The notes: generated by a model from the letters alone, not told the origin. A DNA stretch of 64,000 nt from Rothia mucilaginosa (GCF_019334805.1 NZ_CP079822.1:1922001-1986000), one strand, 5' to 3'; positions 1-9,323 are shown, counted from the stretch's first letter. Numbers and translations: made by a program.

Positions 1-67
1 ATTGGTGCACCGCCTTCACTCATCGTCAGACTTCTGTCCCCTCAGCGAGGCAACAGCGTGGGGCAGC

Positions 68-418
68 TTAGAGGCTCGCCCCGGCGCAGAACTTCTGCAC
101 ATCCTGCAGCAGGCGAGCCTTTAACTGCTCGGGCGCCTGCTGAGCGCACGAAGAACGCATCTTCTCACGCACCATCAGCTCAAAGTCCTTCACATCCGCG
201 CACTCGGGGCAGGCATTCAGATGCGCTTGAATCGTGTGCAGCTGCTCGGGGCTCAGCTCCTGATCGAGGAATTCGTAGAGGCGCTTGAGGGTCGACGAGC
301 AGGGCTGGCCGCCGCAATCCTCCAGCGGCTCGGAAGCCGCGGGGGCTTCAGAGACAGCGGGGGCTTCGGCGGCTACAGGGGCCTCGGGGACGGAAGAATT
401 CTTGTCTGTGCTTGACAT
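68..418 (-). CDS. rshA: RshA/RsrA-type zinc anti-sigma factor
   Basis: A 116-residue protein of the ZAS anti-sigma family that holds an ECF sigma factor inactive in the reduced cytoplasm and lets go when its zinc-site thiols are oxidised. What is seen: an acidic, Ala/Pro/Glu-rich N-terminal stretch of about 35 residues, then the zinc motif H-x3-C-x2-C in HLNACPEC, an upstream Cys pair in DCGGQPC, and a further Cys near the middle and the C-terminus (RSSCAQQ, KFCAGA). I chose the ATG at 416-418 because AAAGGA sits 6-7 nt upstream; an in-frame GTG at 433 would place that Shine-Dalgarno inside the gene. It lies 87 nt downstream of the sigma gene on the same strand, the usual order for sigma plus cognate anti-sigma. 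The partner is inferred from position. Confidence 0.9.
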   Translation of the reverse strand: MSSTDKNSSVPEAPVAAEAPAVSEAPAASEPLEDCGGQPCSSTLKRLYEFLDQELSPEQLHTIQAHLNACPECADVKDFELMVREKMRSSCAQQAPEQLKARLLQDVQKFCAGASL

Positions 419-505
419 CGGGGTTCCTTTCACACGGAAGGTATAAAGCGTTAGGGGAGAGCCGCCTCAACCTCATGGGGCTAGCTCACGTGGAGAAGAG
501 CGGAA

Positions 506-1258
506 CTAAGAATCCGCAGGCGCCTCGGAACGAGAGCCCGCCGGCGGGGACTTTACGCCCTTGGCCGCCTTAGTGCCCTTGGTAGCCTTAGCCGGCTGCG
601 CCTTAGTGCTCGCCTTAGCACCTGCCTTTGCTGCAGCTTTCGCCTCAGCCTTCGCTTCTACCATTGCGATAGTCGAAGGGCGCAGGCCATTCTCACGAGC
701 ATAATCGAGCAGCTTCTCACGCAGAATCCGGCGGCCACGATGCAGACGAGACATCACCGTGCCCATGGGGATATCCAGAATCTCCGCAATATCCTTGTAC
801 GCGAACCCCTCCACATCGGAGTAGTACACCACCATGCGGAAATCCTCAGACAGCTCGTTCAGAGCCTCACGAACCTCCGTATTCGGCAGTGCGCTCAGCG
901 CCTCCGCCTCGGCAGAACGCAGACCCACCGCATCATGCTCACCGGCCTGAGCCAGCTGCCAATCCTCCACCGTCTCACCCTGAGACTGCTGCGGCTCACG
1001 CTGACGCTTACGGTACAGATTGATGTACGTATTCGTCAGGATGCGGTACAGCCACGCCTTCAGGTTCGTACCCTCAGTGAACTGGTGGTACGAAGCAAAA
1101 GCCTTCATATAGGTTTCCTGAACCAAGTCTTCAGCATCGGCAGAGTTGCGGCTCATCCGCAGGGCTGCAGCGTAGAGCTGATCCACATACTGCATAGCGT
1201 CCGCGGTAAAGCGTTCGCGCAGCTCGCGGGTATCCGCCGCGGTGTTGGTTTCAGCCAT
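506..1258 (-). CDS. sigH: ECF sigma factor SigH/SigR
   Basis: A 250-residue group 4 sigma factor of the SigH/SigR type, which directs RNA polymerase to thioredoxin, mycothiol and protein-quality genes under disulfide stress. Region 2 is visible around residues 20-95 ([14 protein letters not shown], then [20 protein letters not shown]) and region 4 around 125-185 ([20 protein letters not shown] then [18 protein letters not shown]). Typical family members end shortly after region 4; here about 55 extra residues follow, made mostly of Ala, Lys, Gly and Glu ([15 protein letters not shown]). That tail looks disordered and nucleic-acid-friendly; its role is unknown. The ATG at 1256-1258 has a strong GAGGAGAA Shine-Dalgarno. 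A SigH-like promoter stands 41 nt upstream, so the gene probably activates itself, with rshA following in the same transcript. Confidence 0.93.
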   Translation of the reverse strand: MAETNTAADTRELRERFTADAMQYVDQLYAAALRMSRNSADAEDLVQETYMKAFASYHQFTEGTNLKAWLYRILTNTYINLYRKRQREPQQSQGETVEDWQLAQAGEHDAVGLRSAEAEALSALPNTEVREALNELSEDFRMVVYYSDVEGFAYKDIAEILDIPMGTVMSRLHRGRRILREKLLDYARENGLRPSTIAMVEAKAEAKAAAKAGAKASTKAQPAKATKGTKAAKGVKSPPAGSRSEAPADS

Positions 1259-1298
1259 GTTTCTCCTCTACAAGAACGCGCCAGGCGTTCACATCCAT

Positions 1299-1323
1299 AA
1301 CGTAGAATTCTTCTCTTTATTCC
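1299..1323 (-). promoter_or_regulatory. SigH/SigR-type promoter of sigH
   Basis: Read on the minus strand, GGAAT (1319-1323) is followed after exactly 17 nt by GTT (1299-1301). This is the -35/-10 pattern known for SigR of Streptomyces and SigH of mycobacteria (GGAAT/C, 17-18 nt, GTT). The expected start point would fall about 30 nt before the sigH ATG. Seen directly in sequence; use by SigH is inferred from the consensus. Confidence 0.8.
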
Positions 1324-1355
1324 GCAGAACGTGCACAAACACCCGCGGGTAAAGC

Positions 1356-1396
1356 AAAACCCCGGGTCCGAATAATATCCGAAACGCCGGGGTTTT
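1356..1396. terminator. Hairpin between bL37 and sigH
   Basis: AAAACCCCGG and CCGGGGTTTT form a 10-bp stem around a 21-nt loop, flanked by A and T runs on both sides. It lies 19 nt past the bL37 stop codon and so probably ends that transcript; it is symmetric enough to work in either direction. Confidence 0.65.
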
Positions 1397-1415
1397 AAAG
1401 TGTATGCAAGATACC

Positions 1416-1490
1416 TTATGCGTTGGGGCGCTTACCGTGGTTTGCGCCGCCCTTACGACGGTCCTTGCGCTTACGACCGCGCTTGCTCAT
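1416..1490 (-). CDS. Ribosomal protein bL37 (24 residues)
   Basis: A complete 24-codon gene. The product begins MSKRGRKRKDRR and ends NHGKRPNA, with 13 Lys/Arg residues. It matches from memory the tiny actinobacterial large-subunit protein bL37 first placed in mycobacterial ribosome structures, which is 24 residues long and ends in the same NHGKRPNA. The Shine-Dalgarno AAGGAGG lies 5 nt before the ATG and a hairpin terminator follows the stop, so this looks like a stand-alone, well-translated unit. It is commonly missed because of its size. The 230 nt between it and the next gene (1491-1720) should hold its promoter; I could not choose one with confidence. Confidence 0.9.
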   Translation of the reverse strand: MSKRGRKRKDRRKGGANHGKRPNA

Positions 1491-1720
1491 CAGAGCCTCC
1501 TTATAGTGTTCATGGATGCACGCCCCACCTTCGCGGTGCGCGCTCCCTATTACCTGCCCTAGCCGAGGCGGTCACCGAAACCGGTGGCCCACGCTATAAG
1601 GGCAACGCCGTCTATTTTTTCATAGAAACGGCATGATTGCATCTTGGAACCGGGATATGAGCTAAAAAACACGAACTTTCTTCACCTCAACTCACAGTCC
1701 CGCCCCGGGGGAGCAGGCTC

Positions 1721-2320
1721 TTAGCCGTGCTCAGGAATGTTCAGCCAGTTGTACCAGCCGCGGTGCAGAACCAGCCACGCCATCAGACCGTAACCGGACT
1801 GACCCGGACGACCATCATTCGCAGCAAGATCGTTGCGCCACTGCTCGTGGTGAAGCAGCGGGTTGAACGTATCCACGTACACGTGGTTACGGCGGGTCAC
1901 CACATCCGCATACGCCGCCGACAGGTCAGCGATACGGCGGTTACGCTCAGCGTCCAGAGTCGGAGGCGGACCAACAACCAGAACCTTAATATTGTTCTGC
2001 GACGCCATGTCCACAATGTTCGCCAGGTTCAAACGCGAACGAGCGCTAGTCAGACCCAAATCAATGTCAAAGGTCGACGGAGCAATAATGAGGCGGTTAT
2101 CAGCACCGGGAACGAAGCGGCGGCGCGCCTCCTCGAACCAGCGTGCATTCAGCTGCTCGCTACCTTCATTGGGTGCGGCAAGGTTATATGCCGCAATGGA
2201 TGCAGTGGTCTGCGGGGTGCGCGCCATAACGCGACCAAACCAGCCCAGGGTGCGGGGGTCGCCAACACCGGCGAGCAGGTCATCGCCGACTGCCACAATT
2301 CGAATATTGCGTTGCTCCAC
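1721..2320 (-). CDS. SGNH/GDSL-hydrolase-like protein, active site not conserved
   Basis: A 199-residue protein with the SGNH-hydrolase layout: block I near residue 12 (AVGDDLLAGVGDPRTLGWFG), a central strand (NNIKVLVVGPPPTLDAE) and block V near residue 165 (NDGRPGQSGYGLMAW). Family members are esterases or lipases using a Ser-Asp-His triad with Ser in GDS and Asp/His in DxxH. Here GDS reads GDD, the block III GxND region reads APSTFDID, and DxxH reads DGRP, so nucleophile and base are both absent by my alignment. It may be a non-catalytic relative. Translation starts at GTG 2318-2320. There is no signal peptide, so it should be cytoplasmic. It lies 221 nt downstream of the kgd stop, past the kgd terminator, so it is probably transcribed separately. 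Confidence 0.75.
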   Translation of the reverse strand: MEQRNIRIVAVGDDLLAGVGDPRTLGWFGRVMARTPQTTASIAAYNLAAPNEGSEQLNARWFEEARRRFVPGADNRLIIAPSTFDIDLGLTSARSRLNLANIVDMASQNNIKVLVVGPPPTLDAERNRRIADLSAAYADVVTRRNHVYVDTFNPLLHHEQWRNDLAANDGRPGQSGYGLMAWLVLHRGWYNWLNIPEHG

Positions 2321-2456
2321 GGAATTCTTTCTTCAGCAGGATGCGCCCGCCGTGAGAGGCGGCAAGGCACGTGAGTAATAGTCTTCATATCTAGGATAAG
2401 CGCTCTTGAGCCTCTTTTCGAACTTAATACCCTCTTCGGCAAGCATCCGAGACTAA

Positions 2457-2502
2457 AAAACCCGTCTGCCCGCCAGAAACATCTGACGGGAAGACGGGTT
2501 TT
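2457..2502 (-). terminator. Rho-independent terminator of kgd
   Basis: A 21-nt near-perfect stem (AAAACCCGTCT against AGACGGGTTTT, continuing inward past two mismatches) followed on the minus strand by a run of T. It begins 40 nt past the kgd stop codon. Confidence 0.85.
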
Positions 2503-2541
2503 GAAGAGCTAAAACCTTTAGCAGTTTAGCCGTAGAAGACC

Positions 2542-5500
2542 TTAGCCTTCGAAGACCTGCTTGAGCAGAGCCTCAGCCTCAGCGGCGTGCAGCTTACCGG
2601 TACCAGCTGCCGGGGAAGCAGCTGCGGGGCGGGACGCAAGACGCATACGGCGGTCGATCAGCGGCTGCAGGTTCAAAGCCATGAACGGCCACTGACCCTG
2701 GTTAGCAGGCTCGTCCTGAGCCCACACAACGTCGGTAGCGTTCGAGTACAGAGCCAGCTGCTCCTTGATCTCGCTCTCGGGCAGCGGGTACAGCTGCTCC
2801 ACCGAGACAATAGCGGTCTTGGTGTCGCCGCGGCGCTCGCGCTCTGCTTCCAGATCATAGTAGAGACGGCCGGACACGAAGACCAGACGCTCAACCTGAG
2901 CCGGGTTGATGCCCGAACGATCGCCAATCACCGGCTGGAACGAACCCTCGGTGAAGTCCTCGACGGAGGACGAAGCAGCCTTCAGACGCAGCAGCTGCTT
3001 GGGGGTGATCACCACGAGCGGCTTGTACGGACGGTGCTGAGCGTGGCGGCGCAACAGGTGGAAGTGCGAAGCCGGGGTCGAGGGGCATGCAACAGTCATG
3101 TTGTTCTCAGCGCACAGCTGCAGGTAACGCTCAACACGAGCCGAGGAGTGGTCAGGACCCTGACCCTCGTAGCCGTGAGGAAGCAGCATAACCAGCGAGG
3201 AGCGCTGGCCCCACTTCTGCTCGGAGGAGGACACGAACTCGTCAATGATGGTCTGAGCGCCGTTCGCGAAGTCACCGAACTGAGCCTCCCACACCACGAG
3301 CGAGTCGGGGCGCTCCACCGAGTAGCCGTACTCGAAGCCGAGAACGCCGTACTCAGAAAGGAAGGAGTTGTAGATACGGAACTTGCCCTGGTTCTCAGAG
3401 AGGTGCTCCAGCGGCGACCACTCTTCATCAGTGATGTGGTCGTGCAGAACAGCGTGACGCTGAACGAAGGTACCGCGCTGAACATCCTGACCGCTCATAC
3501 GAACGTCAGTGCCCTCCATCAGCAACGAACCGAAGGCGAGCAGTTCACCCATACCCCAGTTCACGTTGCCGGTGCGGCCCATCTCAACGCGCTGCTCCAT
3601 GAGCTTCTTCAGCTTCTTGTGGACGGTGAAGCCCTCAGGAGCCTTACCGAACGCATCAGCGATGTGCTGCAGAGTCTCGCGGGAGATCGCAGTCTTACCG
3701 GAGTGAACGACCTCGGTGTTCTGCTGGGATGCGGGCAGTTCCAGACCGGAAACGTGCGCGCCAGCAGGAGCCGGTGCCGAAGACTGAGTCTCGACGAAGA
3801 TAGCGTCCAGCTTCGAGTGGTAGGAGTCCAGAACTTCGTCTGCCTCTTCCTGAGAGACATCGCCACGACCGACCAGGTCCTGTGCGTACAGGGTGCGGGT
3901 CGAGGGCAGGACGTCAATATCCTGGTACATCTTCGGCTGGGTCATCGACGGATCGTCAGCCTCGTTGTGACCGCGGCGGCGGTAGCAAATCAGGTCAACG
4001 ACAACGTCGCGACCGAAGCGCTCACGGTACTCGAATGCCAGGCGTGCGGCGCGAACCACTGCGTCCGGGTCATCAGCGTTGACGTGGAAGACCGGAGCCT
4101 TAGTCATACGCGCAATGTCGGTAGCGTGGGTTGCGGTGCGGCCGTCGTTCGGCAGGGTGGTGAAGCCAATCTGGTTGTTCACCACAACGTGCACGGTGCC
4201 GCCGGTGGTGTACGCCTTCAGGTCAGCCATCTGCAGGGTCTCCATGACGATGCCCTGGCCGGCGAACGCTGCGTCACCGTGAATCAGGATCGGCAGGACC
4301 GGGTGACCCTCAACGCCCTGCTCGTTGTAGACGTCCTGCTTAGCGCGGACGATACCCTCAAGCACGGTGTTTGCAGCCTCAAGGTGCGAGGGGTTAGCAG
4401 CCACGTAAACCTGGGTCTGCTTACCGGAATCGGAGGTGAAGACACCCTCGGTACCGAGGTGGTACTTCACGTCACCGGAGCCACCCTCGTAGGGTGCTGC
4501 GGTGCCGGAGAACTCACGGAAAATCTGAGCGTAGGACTTACCAGCAATGTTGGTCAGCACGTTCAGGCGACCGCGGTGTGCCATACCAATGGCAACGCCC
4601 TTCAGGTCGTTGTTAGCGGCCTCGTCCAGAACAGCGTCCAGCAGCGGAATCAGGGACTCGCCGCCCTCCAGGGAGAAGCGCTTCTGACCCAGGTACTTGG
4701 TCTGCAGGAAGTTCTCGAATGCCTCAGCCTCAACCAGCTTGGAGAGAACACGCAGCTGCTCCTCGCGAGTGGGCTTAGCAACGCCGCGCTCCAGACGCTC
4801 CTGGAACCATGCACGAACCTCGGGGTCCTCAGAGTACATGTACTCAACGGACAGAGAACCGGAGTATGCCTCGTGCAGACGCTCCAGGATGGTGCGCAGC
4901 GGCAGACGCTCGGAACCGCCGAAGCCACCGGTCGGGTAGACACGGTCCAAATCCCACAGGGTCAGGCCGTAGTTCTCCAGCTTCAGGTCCGGGTGCGAAC
5001 GCATCTTGTAACCAACGGGGTTGGTTGCTGCGGTCAGGTGGCCGTGCACGCGGTAAGCGTGAATCAGCTGCTGAATGCGTGCAACCTTGGAAATCTCGTG
5101 AGCGTCATCGACGTGGTTGTCGCGTGCCCAACGAACCGGCTCGAAAGGAACCTTCAGGTCGCGGAAGATTGCATCGTAGAAGTCGTCGCCGCCGAGCAGG
5201 TAGTGCTCAACCAGCTTCAGGAACTCACCGGAACCTGCACCCTGAATGACGCGGTGGTCGTAGGTGCTAGTCAGGGTGATGATCTTGGACAGGCCCTGCT
5301 GGGTGATGAGCTTCTCGGACAGGCCGCGGAACTCGGCCGGGTACTCCAGTGCACCCACACCGATGATGGCTGCCTGGCCCTTGGAAAGGCGGGGCACCGA
5401 GTGGACGGTACCGATACCACCGGGGTTGGTCAGCGACACAGTGGTGCCGCGGAAGTCCTCAATGGTCAGCGCGCCGTTACGGCCACGCTTAACGATGTCG

Positions 5501-6240
5501 TTGTACGCATCCCAGAACTCGCGGAAGCTCAGCTTCTCAGCGCCCTTGAGGTTCGGAACGACCAGGTTACGGGAACCATCGGGGCGGGGCAGGTCAATAG
5601 CCAGACCAAAGTTCACGTGCGCGTTGTGGATTGCAACGGGCTTGCCCTTCTCATCCACACCGTAGGTGACGTTCATCGAAGGCATAGCAGCCACTGCACG
5701 AATTACTGCGTAACCGATGATATGGGTGAAGGAGACCTTGCCGCCGCGGGTGCTTGCCAGGTACTTGTTGATGGCCGCACGGTTCTCAATGAGCAGCTTT
5801 GCGGGGACCGCACGAACGGTGGTTGCGGTGGGGACAGTCAGCGACTCTTCCATGGTCGTGACGACTGCCTTAGCAGGGCCGCGGAGGGGGACAATCTTGT
5901 CTTCAGCAGGTTCCACAGTTTCAGCCTTCTTGGTAGCAGCGGGAGGGGTGGGGGCAGCAGGCGCAGCCGCAGGCTTCGGTGCCGCGGAAGCGGGAGTTGC
6001 AGCAGGCGCTACAGGTGCAGCGGCAGGTGCGGCGGGTGCCCCCGCCGGAGCTGCACTAGCGGTACCGGCGCCTCCCAGCGCCTTATCGATGGTCTCAAAA
6101 ATGGGCCACCATGAAGGGTCCACGAGGTTCTTGTCTTTCTGGTAACGCTCGTACTGTTCTTCAACGAACCATTCGTTACCGGCAAATTCCTCAGGCACCA
6201 GATGTTCTGGCAGATTTGGCACGTTAAACGCCTCTTCCAA
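2542..6240 (-). CDS. kgd: Multifunctional 2-oxoglutarate enzyme (E2-like/E1 fusion)
   Basis: A 1232-residue protein joining an acyltransferase-like domain to the thiamine-diphosphate E1 of 2-oxoglutarate dehydrogenase, the actinobacterial Kgd/OdhA arrangement. It decarboxylates 2-oxoglutarate in the TCA cycle and hands the succinyl group to a lipoyl E2. Seen: the E1o N-terminal segment (residues 1-50, WFVEEQYERYQKD), an Ala/Pro-rich linker (70-115), an E2-type catalytic core to about residue 355 with YDHRVIQGAG near 333, then the E1 region with GMAHRGRLNVL near 560, the ThDP motif starting HGDAAFAGQG near 653 and ending NNQIGF near 690, and a transketolase-like C-terminal half. It has no lipoyl domain and must work with SucB and Lpd, both encoded in this window. 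Length fits the family. The operon is single-gene with its own terminator. Confidence 0.97.
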   Translation of the reverse strand: MEEAFNVPNLPEHLVPEEFAGNEWFVEEQYERYQKDKNLVDPSWWPIFETIDKALGGAGTASAAPAGAPAAPAAAPVAPAATPASAAPKPAAAPAAPTPPAATKKAETVEPAEDKIVPLRGPAKAVVTTMEESLTVPTATTVRAVPAKLLIENRAAINKYLASTRGGKVSFTHIIGYAVIRAVAAMPSMNVTYGVDEKGKPVAIHNAHVNFGLAIDLPRPDGSRNLVVPNLKGAEKLSFREFWDAYNDIVKRGRNGALTIEDFRGTTVSLTNPGGIGTVHSVPRLSKGQAAIIGVGALEYPAEFRGLSEKLITQQGLSKIITLTSTYDHRVIQGAGSGEFLKLVEHYLLGGDDFYDAIFRDLKVPFEPVRWARDNHVDDAHEISKVARIQQLIHAYRVHGHLTAATNPVGYKMRSHPDLKLENYGLTLWDLDRVYPTGGFGGSERLPLRTILERLHEAYSGSLSVEYMYSEDPEVRAWFQERLERGVAKPTREEQLRVLSKLVEAEAFENFLQTKYLGQKRFSLEGGESLIPLLDAVLDEAANNDLKGVAIGMAHRGRLNVLTNIAGKSYAQIFREFSGTAAPYEGGSGDVKYHLGTEGVFTSDSGKQTQVYVAANPSHLEAANTVLEGIVRAKQDVYNEQGVEGHPVLPILIHGDAAFAGQGIVMETLQMADLKAYTTGGTVHVVVNNQIGFTTLPNDGRTATHATDIARMTKAPVFHVNADDPDAVVRAARLAFEYRERFGRDVVVDLICYRRRGHNEADDPSMTQPKMYQDIDVLPSTRTLYAQDLVGRGDVSQEEADEVLDSYHSKLDAIFVETQSSAPAPAGAHVSGLELPASQQNTEVVHSGKTAISRETLQHIADAFGKAPEGFTVHKKLKKLMEQRVEMGRTGNVNWGMGELLAFGSLLMEGTDVRMSGQDVQRGTFVQRHAVLHDHITDEEWSPLEHLSENQGKFRIYNSFLSEYGVLGFEYGYSVERPDSLVVWEAQFGDFANGAQTIIDEFVSSSEQKWGQRSSLVMLLPHGYEGQGPDHSSARVERYLQLCAENNMTVACPSTPASHFHLLRRHAQHRPYKPLVVITPKQLLRLKAASSSVEDFTEGSFQPVIGDRSGINPAQVERLVFVSGRLYYDLEAERERRGDTKTAIVSVEQLYPLPESEIKEQLALYSNATDVVWAQDEPANQGQWPFMALNLQPLIDRRMRLASRPAAASPAAGTGKLHAAEAEALLKQVFEG

Positions 6241-6809
6241 TTAGTGTGAATTTATCCGTCGCGTCCGGGACTCACCCGGCATAGACGACCCGCGTCTTTG
6301 AGGGGCGAATCATCACGCTGAGCATGTGCGCATCGCCTTGGATGGCTGTTGTGTGCGAGGTGTGCACCGTACCAACCTGCCTAGCGTGCCGTGAACGTCG
6401 GGGTTCATCCGCTTACCTGGCGGCACACTCATGCTCCTATGTATAAGTGTAAAGAGAAGCACGGTGAACTTTCCAGCTCATCGCGCCATATCCGCAATGC
6501 AATTTTTCACTCTTGCCGATTCGCAATGAGCCGCGTGCGCACCAAGCGCAGTCTTGCACGTGTGAGCAGGCACTCTAAGGCACCTGGAAGAGGCGAAACC
6601 TTCGCTAAAATATGGGGTATGGATGACCCCTTGAGTAAGACTCTGACTACTAGCCAACGCAGAATACTGCTGGCACACGCTGCGCCCTATGGCATCAGCA
6701 CACCCGAAAACAACCCCTCCTCGGGTGCTCAGCATCTGGACAGGTTACCCGTTGAATCTCTACACCAGAACCAGCGCAGCGCAAACCACCCCGCGGAGGC
6801 GGTGACCGC
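6241..6809. other. Intergenic region, divergent promoters
   Basis: This 569-nt gap separates kgd (minus) from the CNNM pair (plus) and must hold both promoters. I see no convincing gene: the one long plus-strand open frame (6391-6819) has no ribosome site, has odd composition, and runs into the CNNM coding sequence. The middle is less G+C-rich than its surroundings (6480-6620), as promoter DNA often is, but I could not pick a clear -35/-10 pair. Confidence 0.5.
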
Positions 6810-8144
6810 GTGGATCTGATACTCCTGTTCATCGGCCTACTCCTCATCCTGGGTACCGGCTTCTTCGTCGCCGTAGAGTTCTCCCTCGTGGCGCTCGAAA
6901 CCGCGACCGTGCAGCAGGCAAAAGACTCCGGCGATAAAGCCGCCGACGCCGTCCTGCGCTGCCTCAAAACCCTCTCCACTCAGCTGTCCAGTTGCCAGAT
7001 TGGCATCACCATCACTACGCTGCTGACCGGCTACACTCTCGATTCCGCCATCAAGGCGCTCACCACCGGTGTAATCAACAGCATGGGGCTGCCCAGTAGC
7101 GTGACCGATATGCTCACCCTGCTGCTGGCAATGCTCATCGCAACCCTGCTGTCCATGGTTGTTGGTGAACTACTGCCCAAGGGCCTCGCCATTGCCGAAC
7201 CCTACACTGTGGCACGCCGAGTTGCCCCCGCACAGCTGGCATTCACCCGCGTCATGTCCCCGCTCGTACGCCTCATGAACGGCTCCGCCAACTGGATCCT
7301 TGGACGCTTCGGCATGGAAGCCAAAGAAGAACTCTCCGCCGCACGCACCCCCGAAGAGCTCTCCTCCATGGTGCGCCGCTCCGCAGAAGAAGGCACCCTC
7401 GACTCCGACGCAGCACGTTTCGTGGACCGCACCCTGCGCTTCTCCGAGCTGACCGCCTCCGAAGTGATGACCCCGCGCGGCCAGGTTGCCATGCTCGAAG
7501 ACACCGCCCCCGTTGCCGAGGTCATCAAGCTGGCACGCTCCACCGGCCACTCCCGATTCCCCCTCTACAAGGGCGACCACGACAACATCGTGGGCGTCGT
7601 GCACGTGAAGAAAGCGGTCGGCGTGCCCCCGGAGGTCCGCGAAACCCTCGAAGCTGGTGCCCTCGCAGAAGACGTGCTGCAGGTGCCCGAAACCCTGCAC
7701 CTGGACGCGCTGCTCACCCAGCTGCGCCAAGGTGCCCTGCAGCTCGCCGTGGTCCTCGATGAATACGGTGGAACCGCCGGCATCGCAACGCTTGAAGACC
7801 TCGTCGAAGAAATCGTCGGCGAAGTCTCCGACGAACACGACCGCGGCCGCACCGAACGCCCCCTACGCTACAGCAACGGCGACTGGGTGTTCTCCGGCCT
7901 GCGCCGCCCCGACGAAATCAACGCCCTTATCCCCGGGCTCGAGGTTGAGGAAAGCCCCGAATACGAAACCGTCGGCGGCTTCATGATGGAACGGCTCGGC
8001 CGCATCCCCGAAGTAGGCGACAGCGTCCCCGTACCCGGCGGCACCCTGCGCGTGGACACCCTCGAAGGACGCCGCGTGGACCGCATCCGATTCACCCCCG
8101 CACCTAGCGCACAGGAACAGACCGAGAAGGGAGGCAAGGCATGA
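6810..8144 (+). CDS. CNNM/CorC-family membrane protein (full length)
   Basis: A 444-residue protein annotated in many genomes as hemolysin-related; the family is now tied to Mg2+/Co2+ efflux or homeostasis. Domains in order: DUF21/CNNM transmembrane domain (about 1-195, starting [20 protein letters not shown], with [15 protein letters not shown]), a CBS pair (about 210-335, [20 protein letters not shown] and [20 protein letters not shown]), and a C-terminal CorC_HlyC domain (about 350-430). Translation starts at GTG 6810, with GGAGG 10 nt upstream. Its stop overlaps the next start by 4 nt (ATGA), so the two are translationally coupled and may form a heteromer. Confidence 0.92.
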   Translation: MDLILLFIGLLLILGTGFFVAVEFSLVALETATVQQAKDSGDKAADAVLRCLKTLSTQLSSCQIGITITTLLTGYTLDSAIKALTTGVINSMGLPSSVTDMLTLLLAMLIATLLSMVVGELLPKGLAIAEPYTVARRVAPAQLAFTRVMSPLVRLMNGSANWILGRFGMEAKEELSAARTPEELSSMVRRSAEEGTLDSDAARFVDRTLRFSELTASEVMTPRGQVAMLEDTAPVAEVIKLARSTGHSRFPLYKGDHDNIVGVVHVKKAVGVPPEVRETLEAGALAEDVLQVPETLHLDALLTQLRQGALQLAVVLDEYGGTAGIATLEDLVEEIVGEVSDEHDRGRTERPLRYSNGDWVFSGLRRPDEINALIPGLEVEESPEYETVGGFMMERLGRIPEVGDSVPVPGGTLRVDTLEGRRVDRIRFTPAPSAQEQTEKGGKA

Positions 8145-9223
8145 ACGACTGGGTAGCCATCGCACTGCTCGTCATCCTGCTCGCCGGAAACGCCTTCTTC
8201 GTCGCCGGTGAATTCGCCATCATGTCCACCCGACGAGCACAGATCGACCCGCTCGCCGAAGAAGGCAATAAGCGAGCGCAGACCGTCATCTACGCGCTAG
8301 AGAACGTCTCGCTCATGCTCGCCACCTGCCAGCTGGGCATCACCATCTGTTCCCTGCTGATCCTGAACGTCTCAGAACCGGCACTGCACCACATGCTGGA
8401 GGTGCCCCTGCACCTGGTCGGCCTGCCCCACGCAATCGTGGACGTCATCGCCTTCGGCGTCACCCTGATCCTGGTCACCTACCTGCACGTGATCTTCGGC
8501 GAGATGGTTCCCAAGAACGCCGCCGTGACCCTCGCCGCCCGCGGCGTGGCTCTCTGGATTGTGCCGACCCTGGTGACCTTCTCCAAGATCTTCGCCCCCG
8601 TGGTCGCCCTGCTGAACAACCTGTCCAATAAGCTGCTGGCGCTCATGAAGGTCGAAGCGAAGGACGAAGTCGCCTCCACCTTCACCCTGGGCGAGCTGCA
8701 GACCATTGTGGCAACCTCAACCGCGGAAGGCACCGTGGAAGACGACGCTGGCGTGATTGAAAGCGCCCTCGAATTCACCGAGAAGGACGTCTACGAAATC
8801 ATGGTGCCCGGCGATAAGCTCGTCACCCTGCCCTTCGGTAGCACCCCCGCCGAACTGGAACGCGCCGTGGCACGCAGCGGCTACTCCCGCTTCGTCATTA
8901 CCGACAGCGACGGAACCTACATGGGCTACCTGCACGTGAAGGACGCCCTCGCCATCGCCCCTGAGCGGTTCGAGGAGCCCTTCCCCTGGTACAAGCTGCG
9001 TTCCCTGGACACGCTCACCCCGACCACCGATATTGATGATGCGCTTGCCTCCATGCAGCGCAGCCGAACCCATATCGCGCAGGTTATGGATGAACAGGGC
9101 GTAACCCTCGGCGTGGTCTTCCTCGAAGATGTGCTGGAGGAGCTTGTCGGCGAAATCAACGACACCACCCAGGACGCGGTGCGTGAGCGTGTACGCCGAC
9201 AGCAGTCGCGTGAAGCCCAGTAA
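8141..9223 (+). CDS. CNNM/CorC-family membrane protein lacking the CorC domain
   Basis: A 360-residue paralogue of the preceding protein. It has the CNNM transmembrane domain (about 1-190, starting VAIALLVILLAGNAFFVAGE, with ATCQLGITICSLL) and a CBS pair (about 205-340, SRFVITDSDGTYMGYLHVKD and QVMDEQGVTLGVVFLEDVLE), but stops right after the second CBS domain with a charged tail (RERVRRQQSREAQ), so the CorC_HlyC domain is missing. Actinobacteria often carry such a long/short pair side by side. Start overlaps the upstream stop by 4 nt. The last codons and stop lie in a duplicated 18-bp segment. Role inferred: divalent cation handling or membrane integrity. Confidence 0.9.
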   Translation: MNDWVAIALLVILLAGNAFFVAGEFAIMSTRRAQIDPLAEEGNKRAQTVIYALENVSLMLATCQLGITICSLLILNVSEPALHHMLEVPLHLVGLPHAIVDVIAFGVTLILVTYLHVIFGEMVPKNAAVTLAARGVALWIVPTLVTFSKIFAPVVALLNNLSNKLLALMKVEAKDEVASTFTLGELQTIVATSTAEGTVEDDAGVIESALEFTEKDVYEIMVPGDKLVTLPFGSTPAELERAVARSGYSRFVITDSDGTYMGYLHVKDALAIAPERFEEPFPWYKLRSLDTLTPTTDIDDALASMQRSRTHIAQVMDEQGVTLGVVFLEDVLEELVGEINDTTQDAVRERVRRQQSREAQ

Positions 9224-9308
9224 CCGCATGAAGCCCAGTAACCGCATCGTGAGATACCCCGAATAAAATACCCGAGTAAAACACCCGAGTAAAACACCCG
9301 AGCAAAAC
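9212..9308 (+). repeat. Two short tandem repeats at the gene end
   Basis: First, an 18-bp unit GAAGCCCAGTAACCGCAT is present twice, perfectly, at 9212-9229 and 9230-9247; the first copy contains the stop codon. Second, the 13-bp unit ACCCGAGTAAAAC occurs at 9270-9282, 9283-9295 and 9296-9308 (last with one change), with a degenerate fourth copy just before. No CRISPR-like spacers are present. Confidence 0.9.
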
Positions 9309-9323
9309 GGGGGAATCTTGAAC

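Noticed and set aside
2587..6114. An 1175-codon open frame on the plus strand opposite kgd
   Set aside because: It is the antisense shadow of a long G+C-rich gene; its product has no recognisable domain, while kgd on the other strand is unmistakable.
6391..6819. 142-codon plus-strand frame before the first CNNM gene
   Set aside because: No ribosome site, atypical composition, and it runs into the CNNM start. Better read as promoter DNA.
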